This document shows positions 43,906 through 55,708 of a stretch of 64,000 bases of DNA, piece by piece. This DNA comes from Cutaneotrichosporon cavernicola (taxonomy: Eukaryota; Basidiomycota; Tremellomycetes; Trichosporonales; Trichosporonaceae). Position 1 is the first letter of the stretch; every line of letters begins with the position of its first letter. A program made the translations under genes and the position numbers. The notes under the pieces are model-generated. The model did no database searches, was not told where the DNA came from, and was given only the letters and a program-made list of their open reading frames with translations. The DNA lies in contig NC_083393.1 in assembly GCF_030864355.1 (NCBI RefSeq), forward strand, positions 1,178,001-1,242,000. Reading direction: 5' to 3'.

Positions 43906-46082
43906 CTACTTGGGCTCGACCCAAAGGCTGTTGTCCTTCTCAAAGACCTTGAAGCCCGAGTCTTCGTGCACGGACGGGCAATCGCCCCATCCGCCAAGGC
44001 AGGCCACGAAGTAGCGCTTCGAGCCACAGCACATCGGCGCAATATCACTCATCGCCCACAGCTCGGAGAGTCTCAGGCGGTTGACCGAGACGCTCGCAAA
44101 CGCCGTGTGCACGCCCTCAGACACTTCCTCAGGCGACATGGGTGCGCCGGGTGCGGGGAAGATGGTTGGCGGATGGCGCGCCTTGGCAGCGAGTCTATGT
44201 GGATGCGCACTCTCGCTCGCACCCAGCATGAACGGGAGATCAACTGTGCGGACGCTGCGAGGCGAGCGCATAGGGACTCCGGTCGCCAGACGGAAAACAG
44301 CCGTCTGCGTCGCGTAGATAGGCCTAGGCTTCCTGCCTTCCTTGGGGGGATAGAACGAGGGCTTGTTGGAAATGCCGACACCGCTGACCTCGACGGTGTA
44401 TCCCCAGTCGGCCGCTGCCGACTCGGCCCAGCGGCGGAACTCGTCGGCTGTCATCTCGCACTTGTGGTCAGAATGACGGAACACACGGTCCGTGCGCCCC
44501 GTCGGGTCAACAAAACCGCGCTTGCCGCAACCATGGTGGTGTTCGTCGTGGTGATTGGGGAACTTGGCGTTGAAGTCAAAGTTCTGCGGTTAGCGCGAGT
44601 TGCCGAAGTGCAAGCGCTGCAGGAGGGACGGAGGAGGAACGCATCTTGCCAACAATGGCCAACTCATGGGCATTGGCGTCAGGCCCATCCAGGGCCTCAG
44701 TTGTGATCGAGTGACGCACGGGCCGCGTGCGATGAGATGCGAGAGCCTCGATGCGGCCTTCGCCACTTGTGATCTATCGCGCACACAGCGCTCAAGAGTC
44801 CGAGCACACACAATCACGGCCGAGCCCAACACCCCCGCACAGGTGCAGGAAAACTCACTGGAGTGCTGACGAGAAGCAGCTTCGGCCGGTACGTGCCCAT
44901 AGTGACAACGCCGAAGCGTGAGAGGAGGTTGGGCTCTAAGTGCTCGATAACCTCGAGTGCAACGATGGCCTCGTAGCCCTCGAGTCTAGAGTTGTACAGC
45001 TCAATGTTACCGAGCCACAGCTCCGTGTCGAGAGGCTCCCACCGGGGGATTGAAGGCGGGGGATTGCGGATCAGACTCTCTTCCACCTTCAAGGGCGCTG
45101 CGAGGGTTTGCAGAGCCGACGTCATGACGGCAGGGTCAATGTCGACACCAACCAGGCGCTGTCGTCAGCCACAATCTAGAGCCACAATCTAGAGCAAGGG
45201 CGAAGAGAGGCTCGAGCACGATCAAATTGCGAGCCAGTCGACCGGCCAACCAGGGAGCGGCAAATATGTCACCAACATGAGTCGGCTCTCGAAACGCGAG
45301 AGGCTGACATCGACAGCGCATGTAGGTTTTGGGCTCAAGTCATAGCGGACGAGCTCCGCACGCTCACTGGGGTGGACGACTCACGCGGATGAACAGCTCC
45401 TTGCCGTCTGGAATGGTTCCGTCGTCGCCCCGGATAGGCTTCTCGCTAATGGTGCTGGGGGGCATTACGAGCGTCTGGAGAAGCGAGCCTGGCCCGCATC
45501 CAATGTCCATTACTGAGCGAACGCCTTCCTTGCGGAGTACATCGAGCGCCCAGTGCCTCCGCTGCATCCATAGTCTGTAGAGTCAGCGTTTGCTGTGGGC
45601 TAGGGGATGAATGAATAGGCCAGGCGACCGATCCCAGATGCGAACAGCCCTCTGGGACCTGGCGATCTCAGTCTGCCAGTCTGCCCACATAGCCGCGAGC
45701 CGGGATGAGCCTGCTGCGCTGCGTGTGCTGATGGAAATGCCGCACAGCGCCTCTCGTGATTGCGCCTCGCAATTGCCCCCCAAAATTGTGCGCACAGCAG
45801 TAGCACGTCCCGAATGAATGTGTATGATATCCCCTCGACCCGGTGGCGAACTTTTGGGACACGCCAACTGCCGGGGTCTACTCACTCGGGGCTAAAGGTG
45901 ACGCCGGTAAAGTCGCTAGCTTCGATTCGCGAGACCTCGACCTTGGAGTCATCTTCGGGAGGAAGAGTGCTGGGGGAGATGAGTGGCGGTGAGGAAGGAG
46001 AAGGGGAGCGCTCGCGCGGTCCATCTGCACCGAGAGAGGGCACATGGACCACGCGGTCGCGGGGTGCGGCGGTGACGGCCAT
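43906..46082 (-). CDS. HEN1: Small-RNA 2'-O-methyltransferase Hen1
   Basis: Four exons, 46082-45886, 45574-45385, 45158-44859 and 44583-43906, give 454 residues; every junction is in phase. FSPELWMQRRHWALDVL and VRSVMDIGCGPGSLLQTL (about 87) form the SAM-binding start. RLVGVDIDPAVM follows. EVIEHLE (about 197) and FRHSDHKCEMTADEFRRWAE (about 262) supply the Glu/Glu/His/His metal site diagnostic of Hen1, with LLLVSTPNFDFNAKFP between them. Hen1 methylates the 3'-terminal ribose of small RNAs, protecting them from tailing and decay. The plant N-terminal RNA-binding domains are absent; this is the catalytic-domain form seen in animals and microbes. About 190 residues follow the catalytic region. 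The second intron carries a perfect 13-bp tandem repeat. Confidence 0.93.
45168..45193 (+). repeat. Perfect 13-bp tandem duplication in HEN1 intron
   Basis: GCCACAATCTAGA occurs twice in direct succession, close to the acceptor of the intron between HEN1 exons 2 and 3. It looks like a recent small duplication. Confidence 0.85.
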
Positions 46083-47902
46083 ACGTTGTTGGTGGGAGGG
46101 GTTGTGGAAAGTAGCTGTGGTCGAAGAAGGCGTGGTGTGTAATGGGTGGGAGGGCGCGAATGGGCGTGGCCACCACTGGGTTGCCGACCGGAACGGGATC
46201 GGCTTTTAGAGGGAGGTTGTGAAGCGGGAGAGGGGGTTGCGATGTGGAGGTTGAAGTAGATGCTGGGAGTTGATTGAGGATGTGAGAGGAAAAGAGATGA
46301 TATGAAGGGATGGAAGAGAGAAGATGGAGGGATGGAAGAGAGAAGATGGAGGGATGGAAGGAAGAGGGAAGGAGATAATCGGTGGTGTTGACAATATCAC
46401 AGAGTGCTTGTTCGCCATCTGCACTAGCTGCTCTCTCTCTCTCTCCTTTTGTTTCCTAATCCTCCTAACTCAAAAGAATACCAATCCGTACAGTGTATTA
46501 ACTTATTTAATCCCTCCGTATTGGGTATTCTGCCCAAGGTCTCCGTTTCGGTTCTCTCAACCCGAGCCATGCTTGGCTGATCGGGCTGAGGGCCGTCTCA
46601 CCTTACAGTTGCATGTCCGCATTGGCGGTCATACCCAGCAAGCCCAACATGCACCAAGCCTTAGCTCTTGCATTTCTCACCGTGCCGTCCCCAATCCTCG
46701 CATCGTCGTATCCTCGCATCCACATCCTCCCGATCCTCATTCTACCCTCGTAACGGTCAACGGTCACGTCCGATCAGAGGTCTGATTGACACTATTCGTC
46801 CACAAAGCACCACCGAATCCGCATGCAGTGTGCATTTCCAACTTTGTAGATAATAGATACTGGAACGCACCTCCCAATGGCTGCATACGATAATGGCGTG
46901 CGCTTCACAGTTCTGGGCCGTGACTGTCACCCGCGTTACAGGATCGTGGGATCACGGGACGCGAATAGCACAACAGAGGTTATCCCGAGCGGAGTAGACG
47001 GGGTACCTACCTGTCCGATGGTTGGGTGGAATAGACCTAGCAAGTTACCAGCCGTCACGGCCTCCGGCTTCCCACACTATGTGTCTGCTACGATACCCAC
47101 ATCCTTGGCAGTTGTAACTCAACTAATTGGTTGCGTTGAATTATAGTGGGACTTTCGCGGAACAGACGGGATCGGCTGCGGAAAGTGGTTGAATGGAGTG
47201 CGCCATGGTTGCGGCGTGTGCCCCGGCTGCCGGTCCACATGGACTAGTGTCAACTCTTTTGTCAGAGCCTTGCTACTCGGGCGGAGGCGGCTCGGGCATG
47301 CCGACAATGGGTACAGTGGGGGATAGACTCGGATAGGGTCCCTGGGAGCCAAAGTTTGTCGTTGCATTGTCTCTGCCAAGCGCCAAAGATTCGTTGCGGC
47401 CAAGACTTTGTTCACAGACACTAGCCACCCGCAGACCTGCCGCTGGAGCGTCATCATGAGCCACGGAAAGGTACGTCAAAAGGTATTTTATACCGGATTG
47501 CATGCCCAGCCGCTGATGTCAGTTACCGATGACGTTGTGATCGAGCTTGCGATGGCATACCGAACGATTTGGGGGAGACTTTGACAACCGACCTTCGTTT
47601 ATGGTCAGATGCCGCTGATCCGCAGGAAAGAATAGATGTGGATAGAGTCAGGTTGCGGGCAATACCGGAAGGGAGGAGACTGATTTAATGGCCGCACAGG
47701 GTTGGGACTCAGTCATGGCAAAAGAAAGAACGCCAAACAGCACAGCCCAAGGCGGCATGTATGGCACGACGCAGTCAAAGTGTCCATTCTAATTACATTG
47801 CTATATACTGCGCATTGTGGGGAGGGTGTCAATGCAGTGGTTGTACGACAACGAAAGTCGATGCTATCGAGACAAGTGTTCTACGCTAAGTGTCCGTGTT
47901 TA
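46083..47902. other. HEN1 upstream region and glyoxal oxidase 3' flank
   Basis: 1.8 kb. HEN1 transcribes away to the left and the glyoxal oxidase gene ends at the right. Purine-rich 22-bp repeats occur at 46307-46360. The remainder (46,400-47,900) has only frames beginning at odd codons; no gene supported. Confidence 0.45.
46307..46372 (+). repeat. 22-bp purine-rich tandem repeat upstream of HEN1
   Basis: A unit of 22 nt starting GGGATGGAAGAG begins at 46307, 46329 and 46351, the third being partial. All purines except T steps; it lies in the HEN1 promoter or 5' UTR. Confidence 0.8.
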
Positions 47903-50033
47903 CTAGAGCAGAACGGCGGGGACCAGGAGGGTCATGATGGTGATGAGACCAGGGAGGGCGAGCGTGACAAGACCAGCCGACACAGAGGAAGCGTCGCTCT
48001 TGACGTTGGTGCTGCCGGCGTTGGCCTTGTCGGCTGCTGGATCGTTGTTCGCGGGAGGCTGAGGGAGGGGCACAGTCTGCGAGCCTGGCAGGTCGGCATT
48101 GGCAGCAGTAGGCTGCTCGCCGAGCTGGCCGTTGCCGACCATGACCATCTCGCCCTGCGAGGGAACGCCGTTGACGAGGACGAAAGCCAGGGCCGGGCCG
48201 GGCTGGAAGAGGTTCGGGCCGTTGGTACCTGGCAGCTGTGAGACGTGGACGGTGGCTGTCTGCGTCGCCTCGTCGAAGGTGTACGATGTGTCCAGGAAGA
48301 TTTGGCGCTGGCCAAAGCCAAGGGCGTGGGTGTGGAAGCCACCGCGGATGAGGGTCACACGGGTTGAGTTGGCAGCTGCAGCGTCAATGGTACCATTGAG
48401 GGTGAGGTTGAAGTAGTCGCCACCGTATGAGAAGGTCTCCGGCAGGCCAGTGAACGTCGGGCGTGGCTCGTTGTAGTACGACGGGTACCAGCGCTCAACG
48501 TCAGTACGCGAACGCCACTGGGTGTTGGTGAAGTCCTTGTTGGGGTTAGAACCCGAGATGAGGATGGACGAGTCTGGGAGAAGAATGGCGGTGGAGTGGT
48601 ACAGGCGCTCGTTGGGCGACGCCACGAGGCCGGTCCGGTCCCAGCGCTGGCCGGGCTGGTTGAAGGGACGGTAGATGGCAGGCATGTAGACCGGGTCCTG
48701 GCCATACGATTGGCCTGCAGAGTAGCCAAAGTCACCGTAGCCGGCGGTGCCCATTGCCGCGCCGTTACCCATCCAGATGTTCCCGTCGGGCATGAGAACA
48801 AACTCGCCCATGGAACGACCCTCGAACATCCAGTCGTCCTGCTCGTAGATAGGGTTGCTGGATCCCTCGGGCGTAATGCGGTAGCACGAGTTGTCGGCCT
48901 GAACCGCAGTCACATTGTATCCTGGACCAACGTCAGTTCCCCACTGCTCAGTAGCGGAACCACCGCAGAAGAGGAGGGTGGGCTGCCAGTTGTTCGCCGA
49001 GCTAAGTGGCAACATGACGGTGGCCGCAGACGCAGGGTAGACACGGGTGGCGATGGGCATGTCTGGGAGGTCGGTCGTCGCCTTGGACTTGTAGTCGTAG
49101 ATGATGGTCTTGCGAGCGGCCTGCATGAACAGCTTGCCCGAGGGCAGGAGCCAGGTGAGGGGGTAGAGGTTGACGGGAAGCGTGTCCGACAGGAACTGGA
49201 GGTTGACCGCTCCCTCGTTGGTTGGAGGGAAAAACTCGTAGGTCGGGTTGTCCTGAGCGGCAGTGTTGACGTAGCCGCCATTCTTGTCGCCACCGATGAC
49301 AATCAGAGTTCCATCGGGCAGAGTCTCCACGGTGGGGTACCAGCGCTTGCCAGTCATTTGGAGGTAGCCACCAGTGTCGTCGTTGATATCCAGAGTCTGA
49401 GCGCCCTGAATATATTCGCACTTTTCGTCATCGCATGGGTCGAGCATGCGGATGGCAGTGCCACCCGTCATATCCTTGTAGGCAGCCATCTCGTTGGTGG
49501 CCACACCATCGGTAGTGACCGCTGTATTGTCAGAGGCTGTTCCTTCCGCCAAGCCAATTTGAATCATTCAACAGGCACGGTGTTACACTTCCAGGAGAAG
49601 CAGTACTCACGTTGGTTACCACCAAAGACTGCCCATGTACCGTTGCCAAGAACAGCCCCACCAGCGCAGAAAGTGTTCGAGTAGACATCCATCGGGCGCA
49701 CTTTTTGCGTGTTGATGTCGTACTCGACCGCCCAAGCCGGGTGGGAGCCGTATCGGCCATCAATGGTGGTCGGGTTGTTCTCAGTCTTGTCGAGGATGTA
49801 CACCTTGTTTTTGGTGCCGAGGAACATCTGTGGCGGTGTTAGCATGGGCTGATGTGACATTGACATGTACTCACCATCTGCGCCGAGATACCAGCGTCGC
49901 CAGCAGGCTGGAACGAGTTGGGCTGGGGACCTGAAGCCGCTGCGACGGTCGTTGCCTGTCGCTTCTCGTTGTTGGGCCTAGCAGTGGCGAGCGCTGGGAG
50001 GAGAGCCCAGAGGGCAAGCGTCGAGGCGAGCAT
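47903..50033 (-). CDS. Glyoxal oxidase family copper radical oxidase, GPI-anchored
   Basis: Exons 50033-49875, 49827-49611 and 49521-47903 encode 664 residues. A signal peptide (MLASTLALWALLPALATA) opens the protein and a Kex2-like KR follows at about 25. MFLGTKNKVYILDK, VYSNTFCAGG (Cys107, expected to form the Tyr-Cys cofactor) and GGNQPVTTDGV are typical. RWYPT supplies the partner Tyr, NERLYHSTA the axial Tyr and His, and GGFHTHALGFGQR the second His. A galactose-oxidase-like C-terminal domain follows, then a Ser/Ala/Asn-rich region and a terminal hydrophobic segment (VTLALPGLITIMTLLVPAVL), fitting a GPI anchor. Members oxidise aldehydes such as glyoxal or methylglyoxal with O2, giving H2O2, at the cell surface. 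The exact substrate is unknown. Confidence 0.92.
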
Positions 50034-50642
50034 TGTGTAACTGTCACCGGGCTGGGAGGGTTGAAAAGGAGATGATGAAAGGAATGACTGTTGCGATATC
50101 CAATACTAGATAGGCTTAGAAATTGTGGATACACTGGGATTGTTAGACAAGTTGGCAATGGGTTCAAGGAGTGATGGTGATGAAGGCATTGTGACTTGCA
50201 ACTTGTACGTGCAGATTGACTTTGACATGGAAGAAACGGACAGGATGGCTGTCCTCGTAGCTCGCAGCAACTGCGTGAAAGGAGGCACTGCACTGCAACT
50301 CGTGTGATGGACGTTGCGTCGTGTGAGGAGTAACGCTTGTTTGTACATGCACGAGTCGCATGGCCACATGCACCAGAATACATTAGAGGCCCAAACCTGC
50401 AGGAGGCGCCACACTCACATTGTAGAACAGATCAGGGAGACGGACTGCGGAGAGGAAGGCGGGGATAGGTTGAATGACGTTGGGTGAGTATCCCTCGATG
50501 GCGTGGGGTGGGTATGAGAAGTGCGGCGGGAATGACGTCTCGTTGTGACGAAGATGGGACAGATGATGGTGATGAGGGAGGGTTCGATGGGGATGGCGGC
50601 GAGGTGCTAAGAGATGGAGGAGGGGGAGGGGGGAGGAGTGAA

Positions 50643-50676
<34 letters not shown>

Positions 50677-53600
50677 GTGAGTGGTTGTGGTTGTCAGTGT
50701 GTGCTGGGGTTGACTACCTGTGTGGCTATGGCCTGTGGGCTCAAAGGCGCAGTCTGCCTGTAGTTGCCTACAGTAATAGCCTAGTAGTTGATTGGGGGTT
50801 TGTTGTTTTCCCACTCTGTCTACGTACGTACGTCAGTCGTCTGTCCATCTGTGCGGACGGTATAATACGATCACTTGGGTCAACCCTAACCTGTGTCACC
50901 TGGGCTGGGTTACGCTGGTTGTACCATGTACCAAATATACAACAACCTCAGGGTTCAAAGTGTCATGGTCAGTCAAGCTATATTGTAACTATTAAAGCTC
51001 AATTCCCTTACACCTTCCCCTGGCCCTTGCTCCCTGACGTAGCCTAACTGTTTGCCTCCGTGAATAATGGCTGCCGCCGGCTACGTAGTCACAAAGCCCC
51101 CTCTACAGCCATCGCCATTGTGCTCACACTCATTTGCAGCAACACACATTAGTCTAGCGACTCGGACACGTCCAGCTGGCGGCTGACAACTGGACAGCCC
51201 TCCTGTTACTCATAATTGTTACAGTACTGTGCATTGTTGCTCCGACAAGCAGTGTACGCTCAAAGCATCGGGCACACTCGGCATAAAAGCAAAAGGTCAA
51301 GGCCAAGTCCCGGGCCGTAGCCGAAACAGGTACGACGACCGGGACACCCGGATGTTGATGGCATGCGCTCAACCCAATCGCAGAGCCGAGGAACGCTCCG
51401 GTAGCGTGCCGCAGTCGCGTATTCTGCATTCTATGGACGCATTACCGTACAAGTCGGGCCGAGGCTGGGCTGTGTACACGTCTGCGCGTGCTGCGCGCAA
51501 GGGGTTGAGCTGTGCGTCAATGTCAAGTGGCCTGGTCGTGCTTTGCCGTTGCCGACGGAAGTTGAGTGACAAGCCACGAACCCATGGTACCCACGCACTG
51601 TTTCCAGAATAGCACTCCTTCTGCGCCATGACCCTGTTTGGTGTTTCCCCCTACTCTACCCTGTCACTTGTCCTCGCAGCTTGGATTTGAACTGTTGTAC
51701 TGTTGTTTAAGTGGCCCTCGCGTCTTCTCACGATTGTTCCCTGAATCCCCTTGTTCTAGCCATCCGTAAACTTGTCCAAGTCGCGTCCAAGTTGCACTTC
51801 CGTTGGAGAGAGAATACATGTACAATAAGGGATAAACACTTTGGAATGAATTCCAAACACCCAAGCACAAACGGTTCATGCTTGATTGTCCCGCTCACGT
51901 CCACAGCAACGGCCCCACGAGTTTCAAAGTGCGCCGGAAGCCGTATCATTCGGCGTCTGCTGGAATACTGCTGTGCTGTAGCTACAAATTTGCACTTTTG
52001 GTTGGTATGTCGCTACATTGGATGGAGAGCGTGGAGAGGAAAGGCGGGCAGACACGTGCGGCAGGAGGCGGTAGCTGGGCTGTCCGGTTTGTCCACAGGA
52101 CTCGGACAGCTACGTATGTACTATACCTTGGAGACCAGATATTGTACTTGCTGCCACGAAACTCCACTTCCAAGTTCTCATGTTGATCTCAACCCTCCCA
52201 GCCTCAGTATCCGGAAAGCACGGCACGCTTGTCACGCTGCGATGAACAACGAACAATGGTAGCGCACGTCCAACACTCCACCCTCGCTCCGTTCTTGTTC
52301 CTTCCACGACCCCAACTCAACTGATGGACCGTTGCCAAACATCCCTCTTGGCTGATCGCCGTGCCTCACTCATCCCGTGCTTTTGCGCTGGTTTTTGTCC
52401 TTGTCTTTTGCCTCCGCCGCAGGAGGCAGGAGAGGGCGTCAAGTTTGTTCTCGCTCTCGGTGCGGCTGCGATTAAATTAATTCAATAACCAGCGTGCCTC
52501 ACCTCGTGCCCGGGCGCTGAAAGTAGCTACCTCTTCGTTGCCGTCAAGGGACCAGACAACGTTGGCAGCACTTACTGCAATGAGCTTGCCTGAAACCCAT
52601 ATATGCTTAGTCAAACTTGCCAAATTCGACACCGTCCCCGTTCCTGCCTCGTCCCGCCATTTCTGCTCACCACCGCAGCAATGTCCTGTAGGTACGAAGC
52701 GAGTACTCGGCTACGTTCTGCAGAGGTCGTTTGTGTTAATGTTTTCGGCCGAACACTACAGAGTGGGTGGTGGCGAGGGTAGTCAGCGTCGATTTCAGAA
52801 TGCACCGCAGGCAGCGTATTGTAAGCTTCCCGCTGAAGTACTATACGGGGCTTCTGGTCGTGGTTGAGCAGTGTCAGCAGTGGCTTCTGGCTGTACTTCC
52901 AGCCCAAGCTAGGCGTACGTTCATCCGAATAGTACAGCGTGGAACGTGGCACTGTCACGCAGACCCCTCTTCGTCGTAGCATGCAAGTGTGCACTCTATT
53001 CTCCAACCGAACCCAGGGCTTCCGCCGATCTCTATGGCGTGGCTGGAAGGCTTTGTCGGCACTGGGTCTGGTTTCATGGGGCCGGGGCTGTTTCTACAAA
53101 TTCCGTGACAACCTGGACACAGCTGAGTGGCACGCGGGACAGAGATAACGTCTCACGATGTCCCACTTCATGGCATTTCGTCAGCCGATTCTACCGGTAG
53201 TCGGCAGCCTAGCACTATGGCGTGACTGGGATCTAGGGTCAGCATGGGATTCAGAAAGGGGAGGTGCTCTGATCTCTGGATCTCTGGAGCATGGAGCATG
53301 GTTGTGGTTGCGGTTGTGGCACTGAGAGTTGTATAGCGTACAAAAAGCGTTGTTTCAGGTCCCGACAGGTTTTTCGTCGGCTGATGTGCCGACGAGTATG
53401 CTGCGCAGTGCACTGCCACGCCCTGCCTGTCCTCGCTGTGCTCCGTTACCCAGCCCACACCGGGAAGCCGATATCAAGCGAAGGCGGAGACGGCGTGCTG
53501 GCATGAACACGGTTTCAAGCAACCCCAGACCACATTTCACCGGTTTGCCATGGGAGGGACTGATTCTACGTCTTGAATAACCCGTGTAGCAGTACTCGAG

Positions 53601-54173
53601 TCCGCGGTGCGGTTTCTCAACGGTACCGGAGTGTCCGAACACTACGGAGAGCTGATACGGTCATGTGTTGCAGCCAGCATACGTAGGTCTCTCTCCAGGG
53701 TGCAAGCCGTGGCGGTGGCTGTTGTTTGACCAGTTAACCCGGAACCGGCTTGACAGCTGCTTGCCGCACATCCCCTGGCCCACGTCCAGAAATCGCTGGA
53801 CATTGTCCTACGGGGCCCGTGTGAACACAGCATGGTCTGCGTCAGCCTGCGCTGTAGCAGTTGGAAAGAGGGACGTTTGGACGAGGGTGGGTGCGAGTGC
53901 TGTCGCCGTCAACCCCAGACACTATCTTCAACTCTCCTGCAGACTGACCGACATCCCGCAACCCAAGACCGGGTGTACAGAGACCCCAATGGCCCGTGGA
54001 GAGATATATTGTCCCAGAGAGCGATCTGATGGGCTGCAGTGCAGATCCCGATGATCCCCTGCCACAAACCGGCGCGACATCCCTCCAAACTCATCTACAT
54101 CTGGCCCCTCTTCTGCAACCACTTCCCAACTCTCTCGGGATGACATTGATGTGCGAAACCTTCAGTACCACAA
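50034..54173. other. Gene-poor region, 4.1 kb
   Basis: No frame has a plausible ATG, length and family likeness. A GT/GA microsatellite lies at about 50,643-50,675. Base composition is more AT/GC-balanced and third-codon bias is lost compared with neighbouring genes. Upstream sequence of the glyoxal oxidase gene occupies the left part. I see no rRNA or snRNA that I can name. Confidence 0.5.
50643..50675 (+). repeat. GT/GA dinucleotide microsatellite
   Basis: Several GT steps run directly into about eleven GA steps, in the upstream region of the glyoxal oxidase gene. Confidence 0.9.
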
Positions 54174-54299
54174 GCACCCTTGGCCAAGCGGTAAGGCGTG
54201 GTCTTCCGGTAGTTGATTTCCGGTCTCATCCGATTGGATGGAGTCACGGTGTAGCTTAAGGAGTGGCCAAGATCGTCGGTTCGATCCCGGCAGGGTGCT
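54174..54299 (+). tRNA. tRNA-Arg (CCG) with 54-nt intron
   Basis: The acceptor GCACCCT (54174-54180) pairs with AGGGTGC (54292-54298). The D-arm is GCC-AAGCGGTAA-GGC. The anticodon stem TGGTC pairs with GGCCA (one G-U), and the loop has CCG at 54206-54208. The T-arm GTCGG-TTCGATC-CCGGC has a perfect B-box. The intron is about 54210-54263 and contains a second TTCCGG, which is self-complementary to the anticodon loop. A TTTTT run at about 54302-54306 terminates. The discriminator base would be T, unusual for tRNA-Arg, so identity is a little uncertain. Confidence 0.8.
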
Positions 54300-54736
54300 T
54301 CTTTTTCGATTCCTGGGCCTCGTACGCATCCCCAGAGCCGTGCGGGGAGCAAAGGGTTTAGATGTTGCGGGCCTCTGGGGGAGGGGGTAGCGGAACTTCC
54401 CGATCGTGCCTGGTCAGATCTCCGGGATCAAACAAGTTACTGAAACGATGGCCGGCTCTGGTAGCCAAACTTGTTGGCCAAGTGTGGCACTTTCAATCGA
54501 GTCCGCTACTGTATGGTCACCGTCTCCCATGCTCCCCATGCTCCCATCTGCAGCGAGCCCAGCCAGACTTTGTTGTGCTGTTGTCGATAGCATATGCTGC
54601 GGAATCAACACGGACACCGGGCAGATCTCCCTCTTCCTCCCTTGAGAGGCTGACCCCTGACCATTCCTCGACAAACAAGCGCTCCCTCACCTCTACACAC
54701 ACAGAGCCTTTCCGAGCCAAAAGAGACATCCGTCTC
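54300..54736. other. Spacer between tRNA-Arg and tRNA-Ser
   Basis: About 440 bp between the two convergent tRNA genes. Nothing recognised. Confidence 0.5.
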
Positions 54737-54836
54737 GACGAAGACATGATTCGAACATGCGCTCCCGAAGGAAATTGATCGCACTCCAAGAGGAGACATT
54801 CGAGTCAATCGCGTTAACCACTCCGCCACTTCGCCG
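54737..54836 (-). tRNA. tRNA-Ser (CGA) with 19-nt intron
   Basis: Minus strand, 5' end at 54836. The acceptor GGCGAAG pairs with CTTCGTC (one G-U). The D-arm GCG-GAGTGGTTAA-CGC is typical of class II Ser tRNAs. The anticodon stem ATTGA/TCAAT is perfect with CGA at 54803-54801. A long variable arm (TTCCTTCGGGAGC) is present, then T-loop TTCGAAT, and discriminator G. The intron occupies about 54799-54781. An intron in tRNA-Ser(CGA) is also known in budding yeast. Confidence 0.9.
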
Positions 54837-55192
54837 TGCGGAAATCCCCACTTAGTCGGATATCATCGCGTCCCCCCTGTCCTCGCCGGCGTGTAACCAT
54901 ATCCAGCGGGGATGAGAAGGCTATTGGATGCTCCGTGGTGACTGGAAGGGCTGTCTGAAGATGTAGATGTTGGATGGTGGACAATGTGATGGATTCCGGC
55001 TACACGACGTGGAGAGACACCAGGCCCTTAAATCAGCATACTAGTTGATCTACAAGCTGTCCGTGATCGGATCAGCAGGCCAAGGACTGAGCCGAACAGA
55101 CGAGGGTAACCATGCCATCGGTGATCAGAGCTCATCCCGTCCCTCTGGTGCACGTGTTGCTGAGCCGATCTATCCCTCATGCCATTACCCCG

Positions 55193-55654
55193 TATCACGG
55201 TTACTAGACCTCGGAACGCGTGGGCCGAGGCTCCTGATCCCCCAACGACATGGCAACGGAACCCACGGCGCCGCCGGGCGTGTTACTCAGCTGAGCAAGT
55301 CCTGCCATGTTCTTATCACGGCCACTAGACCCGGACCGCCGGTCAGAGGCTCGTGATTCTCTCTCCATGACTTCACTTCACCATGGACCCCCCGGGGCCG
55401 CGGACGGAGCTCTCGCGACACCCATATCGACCGGAATCATCGGTGCCGCGGTACCAAGCCGTACGCAGCGTCGCAGGTCGGCATTCGCACAGCCGCTACA
55501 GAGCACAATATAACAAGTCATCTGACCTGCTCATAGCGGGCACACGCACAGTACGGCGCCGCCACGGAGGCATGGCGTCCGCAGTCCCGGCCTCCACGGT
55601 TCGTTCATGAAGGCCCCCATGGGTATCGAGCAGAATATAAGAAGTCAGGTGATC
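55193..55654 (+). repeat. Diverged direct repeats, period about 120-127 bp
   Basis: TATCACGGTTACTAGACC at about 55193 recurs as TATCACGGCCACTAGACC at about 55313, each followed some 25 nt later by GAGGCTC.TGAT. GAGCACAATATAACAAGTCA at 55501 recurs as GAGCAGAATATAAGAAGTCA at 55628. Similar offsets suggest an old tandem array. Confidence 0.55.
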
Positions 55655-55708
55655 GTATCTATGATCTAACCTCTAAGCTCGCCGCAGATACCGCGACGGG
55701 TCAGCCGC

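Noticed and set aside
48596..49684. 362-codon frame antisense to glyoxal oxidase
   Set aside because: Sense strand carries all catalytic motifs and consistent splicing; the antisense frame crosses introns and has no motif.
51154..53642. Many 60-130-codon frames on both strands in the gene-poor region
   Set aside because: Most start at non-ATG codons, none has codon periodicity, family likeness or credible splice joins to a neighbour.
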